Below, piece after piece: positions 6,267-8,394 of a DNA stretch of 8,394 nt (position 1 is its first letter; each line of letters opens with the position of its first letter). Both the position numbers and the translations under genes were made by a program. Source of the stretch: Anaerolineae bacterium (GTDB lineage Bacteria; Chloroflexota; Anaerolineae; JAAYZQ01); contig JAFGIA010000188.1 of NCBI GenBank assembly GCA_016929795.1, positions 1-8,394 of the forward strand, written 5' to 3'. The notes beneath the pieces are model-generated. The model did not search any database and was not told where the DNA came from. It worked only from the letters and a program-made list of their open reading frames with translations.

Positions 6267-7190
6267 TTACGAGAGCGGATCTTGGGGGCCGATCGCAAGC
6301 GCCATCGCAATCTCTCCCGCCACCGCCGCATTATTCTCCAGCAGCGCCACGTTCGCCCGCACGCTGGCCCCCTCGGTTTCGCGGGCCACCCACTTGAGCA
6401 GGAACGGGGTCGACGTGCTTCCCTCGATGCCACGCGCCCGCGCCTCCTCCAACGCCCGCGCCGTCGCCGCTTCCAGCACCTCCGCCGGCAGCTCGTCCTT
6501 CGCCGGTACCGGCACCACCACCAGCGTCCCCCCGGGCAGCCCGAGCGCCCACTGGGCCCGGATGAGCGCCGCCACGTCGCCCGGCCCGTCGGCGCGCACA
6601 TCCACCGGCAGCCCGCTGCGCCGCGAGTAAAAGGCCGGGAACTCGTCGGTGCGGTAGCCGACCACAGGCACACCCGCCGTCTCCAGCCATTCGAGCGTGG
6701 CCCGCAGATTGAGGATCGACTTGGCACCGGCACACACCACTGCCACCGGCGTCGAGGCCAGCGTCGGCAGATCGTTCGACACATCGTACGGCGGGTCGCG
6801 GTGCACCCCGCCTATGCCGCCAGTCGCAAATACCTCGATCCCGGCCCAGGCGGCGACCGTCGCCGTCGCCGCCACCGTCGTCGCCCCATCTTCCCGGCGC
6901 GCCACCACCACCGGCAGGTCGCGCCGGCTCACCTTGCGGATGCCCTTCCCTGTCGTCAGGTACTCCAACTGGTCGGCAGAGACTCCGACACACAGTTGGC
7001 CGTCGAGCACGGCGATCGTCGCTGGGATCGCGCCCTGTGCGCGCACCGCGGCCTCGACACCCTGGGCCGTTTTCAGGTTGACCGGGTAGGGCAGGCCGTG
7101 AGAAATTACGGTCGACTCGAGGGCGACCACCGCCTGGCCTGCATCCAGGGCCTGCCGCACCTCAGCGCTGATCTTGAGAGGTCTCGTCAT
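6267..7190 (-). CDS. psuG: Pseudouridine-5'-phosphate glycosidase
   Basis: The product is 307 aa, close to the usual family length, from ATG (7190-7188) to TAA (6269-6267). It reversibly cleaves the C-C glycosidic bond of pseudouridine 5'-phosphate, giving uracil and ribose 5-phosphate in the cytosol. Conserved family segments are intact: VALESTVISHGLPYP with E25 (equivalent of the catalytic glutamate), GKGIRKVSRRDLP with K86, FATGGIGGVHR with DVSNDL (metal-site region, D140), and CAGAKSILN with K157, the lysine at the phosphosugar site. The C-terminal GSTSTPFLLKWV and NVALLENNAAVAGEIA are also typical. It starts 1 nt after the TAG of psuK, so the two are very likely translationally coupled; its own ribosome-binding site, inside the psuK end, is weak. 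All expected catalytic residues are present, so an active enzyme is likely. Confidence 0.96.
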   Translation of the reverse strand: MTRPLKISAEVRQALDAGQAVVALESTVISHGLPYPVNLKTAQGVEAAVRAQGAIPATIAVLDGQLCVGVSADQLEYLTTGKGIRKVSRRDLPVVVARREDGATTVAATATVAAWAGIEVFATGGIGGVHRDPPYDVSNDLPTLASTPVAVVCAGAKSILNLRATLEWLETAGVPVVGYRTDEFPAFYSRRSGLPVDVRADGPGDVAALIRAQWALGLPGGTLVVVPVPAKDELPAEVLEAATARALEEARARGIEGSTSTPFLLKWVARETEGASVRANVALLENNAAVAGEIAMALAIGPQDPLS

Positions 7191-7191
7191 G

Positions 7192-8115
7192 CTATATCAC
7201 CAGTTGATCATAGAGTCGGTCCAGGCTGAGGTCGGGGCACACCGTTTCGCGGCAGCGCAGCGTGAGCGCCGCCGCCGAGCTGCCAAGGCGCACCGCCTCC
7301 GCCACCGAAAAGTCGTGCAGCAGGCCAAACACCACCCCCGCCGTCAGCGCATCGCCCGCACCGGTCAGGTCGACGACGTCCTGGGCAAACGCCGGCACGT
7401 GCCCGCTCTCCTGCGACGTGGCATACACCAGCCCTGACGCCCCGAGCGTGACGATGGCGCTGCGCACCCCCCTCGCCACCAGCTTTTTCGCCGCCTTTAA
7501 CGCGCTGCCCCGTGCCGTCACGCGCACACCGCACAGCGCCTCCGCCTCGGCCGCGTTGGGCGTGATCAAGAGCATCTGTCCCAGGTGCGGCTCCAGGCGA
7601 GGCGCCAGCGTGGCCGTCGTCGGATCGGCGCACACGGGCACCCCATACTTGAGCGCCAGGCCAAAGATCGTGCGCAGCGTCTCGGGTGCCAGGTTGGCAT
7701 CGAGCACGATCAGCCGTGCGTCCCGAAAGAGGACGCGCTTGCGGTACACAAAGGCCGGCGTGATCAGGTCGCGATTGACCACCATGTCGTCGATCGACAT
7801 CACCAGGTCGCCCGTCTCGTCCAGCACGGCCAGGTAGGCCGCCGTGTGGTGGCTAGACGCCCGGATCACGTGGCTGACGTCGATGCCCGAGGCCCGCGCC
7901 TCCTGCACAATGCGCCGCCCCGGCCCGTCGTCGCCCACGGCCGAGAGCAGCACCACCTGCTCGCCCAGCCGCGCCAGATTCTCGGCGACGTTGCGGCCGA
8001 CGCCGCCCACACTGATGCGGATGTCACCGGGCGTCGACGTGCCCGTCTGGATCGGCTGTGAGGCGCGGCCCTTGGTATCGATGCTGGCGGCGCCGATGAC
8101 TAGGATGTGGGTCAT
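7192..8115 (-). CDS. psuK: Pseudouridine kinase (PfkB/ribokinase family)
   Basis: The product is 307 aa from ATG (8115-8113) to TAG (7194-7192). A TTG two codons upstream (8121) is a possible start, but GGGGAG (8127-8122) sits 6 nt before the ATG and would touch the TTG, so the ATG is preferred. PfkB-family marks are present: the N-terminal substrate-binding motif SVGGVGRNVAENLARLG (36-51), the NXXE motif NAAE (187-190), and the signature DLTGAGDALTAG (249-260) with D255 as catalytic base and the anion-hole glycines. The GGVGRN form together with the adjacent psuG identifies it as the ATP-dependent kinase converting pseudouridine to pseudouridine 5'-phosphate; a general nucleoside or sugar kinase is the alternative. 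No pseudouridine transporter or regulator gene is visible in the window. Confidence 0.93.
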   Translation of the reverse strand: MTHILVIGAASIDTKGRASQPIQTGTSTPGDIRISVGGVGRNVAENLARLGEQVVLLSAVGDDGPGRRIVQEARASGIDVSHVIRASSHHTAAYLAVLDETGDLVMSIDDMVVNRDLITPAFVYRKRVLFRDARLIVLDANLAPETLRTIFGLALKYGVPVCADPTTATLAPRLEPHLGQMLLITPNAAEAEALCGVRVTARGSALKAAKKLVARGVRSAIVTLGASGLVYATSQESGHVPAFAQDVVDLTGAGDALTAGVVFGLLHDFSVAEAVRLGSSAAALTLRCRETVCPDLSLDRLYDQLVI

Positions 8116-8117
8116 GG

Positions 8118-8171
8118 TCAACTCCCCACGTTCTCGAGTGAAGGGATAGCAGGCAGATTGGTCACGATCAT
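8118..8171 (-). CDS. Possible 17-aa leader ORF ahead of psuK
   Basis: ATG (8171-8169) opens a short frame, MIVTNLPAIPSLENVGS, ending at TGA (8120-8118), 2 nt before the psuK ATG. A GAGGTG (8181-8176) lies 4 nt upstream of the ATG, a rather short spacing. The frame begins 10 nt after the stop of the preceding Ig-domain gene. Its placement would suit translational coupling to psuK, but a frame this short arises easily by chance and there is no sign of coding constraint. Confidence 0.15.
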   Translation of the reverse strand: MIVTNLPAIPSLENVGS

Positions 8172-8181
8172 CTCACACCTC

Positions 8182-8394
8182 TCATATCACTTCGACCCGG
8201 ACACTCCTGACTATTTGCCCGGCTCGGGCCTCGATGGTCACAAAGCCGGGGGTTGGGCCGGATTCAAAGACAGTACGGGCAACCCCGTTTCGAGTCGTGT
8301 CCGTCGGAGGCTGCAGATTGACAGTAGAAGGGCCGAACTCGACCAGTGTACCGTCAACCACCAGGTTATCGTGACGATCGGTAACGCGCGCCGC
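8182..8394 (-). CDS. C-terminus of a Big_1-like Ig-domain protein, 5' partial
   Basis: An open frame enters from the right edge and ends at TGA (8184-8182), giving the last 70 residues of a protein. The visible part reads as one bacterial Ig-like module of group 1 (Big_1/invasin type): VTDRHDNLVVDGTLVEF, then TTRNGVARTVFESG, then TPGFVTIEARAG and a final beta strand, VRSVRVEVI. Such modules occur in tandem in secreted or surface proteins as spacers or adhesive domains. The protein ends directly after the module with no cell-wall anchor, sorting signal or membrane segment, so any anchoring must be N-terminal. The stop is 66 nt upstream of the psuK ATG; whether they share a transcript is not clear. 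Confidence 0.75.
   Translation of the reverse strand, partial: AARVTDRHDNLVVDGTLVEFGPSTVNLQPPTDTTRNGVARTVFESGPTPGFVTIEARAGQIVRSVRVEVI

Noticed and set aside
6282..7229. Long + strand frame opposite psuG, and similar + frames at 4813-5649, 5460-6230 and 7585-8061
   Set aside because: Translations are Arg/His/Pro-rich and featureless, while the opposite strand encodes clearly conserved enzymes over the same bases.
7192..8121. TTG at 8121 as the psuK start
   Set aside because: The GGGGAG ribosome-binding site abuts the TTG but is correctly spaced for the ATG at 8115.
8318..8346. TTGACA at 8318 as a + strand promoter
   Set aside because: No -10-like hexamer lies at a suitable distance, and the site is inside a - strand coding region.

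Overview
The window is high-GC bacterial DNA with strongly C/G-ending codons. Pro/Thr-rich extracytoplasmic linkers, an FHA protein stitched to Ig-like sandwiches and a membrane-anchored GH-A-like protein together suggest Chloroflexota (Anaerolineae/Caldilineae-like). That placement is inference from style, not from a marker gene.

The left half is on the + strand. A gene cut by the left edge (to 1399) encodes a membrane-anchored, proline-linker protein with a TIM-barrel glycosidase-like domain. After a 155-bp spacer comes a 1071-aa mosaic protein (1555-4770). It has a degenerate FHA domain, two beta-sandwich regions, one membrane segment, three Ig-like modules and a complete-looking C-terminal solute-binding domain resembling 2-aminoethylphosphonate/iron-type binding proteins. 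A near-consensus sigma-70-type promoter lies inside the last codons of the first gene and probably drives the second.

The right half (4822-8394) is entirely on the - strand and converges on the left half across a 51-bp gap (4771-4821) in which I see no convincing terminator. Reading in the direction of transcription it holds: the C-terminus of a Big_1-like Ig-domain protein (cut by the right edge), pseudouridine kinase (psuK), pseudouridine-5'-phosphate glycosidase (psuG, 1 nt after psuK), a polytopic phytol/dolichol-kinase-like enzyme, and an HD-superfamily hydrolase. PsuK and PsuG form a complete route from pseudouridine to uracil plus ribose 5-phosphate. The lipid-kinase-like gene is bracketed by two related GGAAGGTT-type hairpins. 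Their imperfect positions are all of the kind that keeps pairing, as G.U, only in the - strand RNA.

The main novelty candidate is the FHA-TM-Ig-solute-binding-protein fusion, which has no transporter permease or ATPase genes beside it. The hairpin pair around the lipid-kinase-like gene is the second. No tRNA, rRNA, CRISPR array, transposase or integrase was seen.
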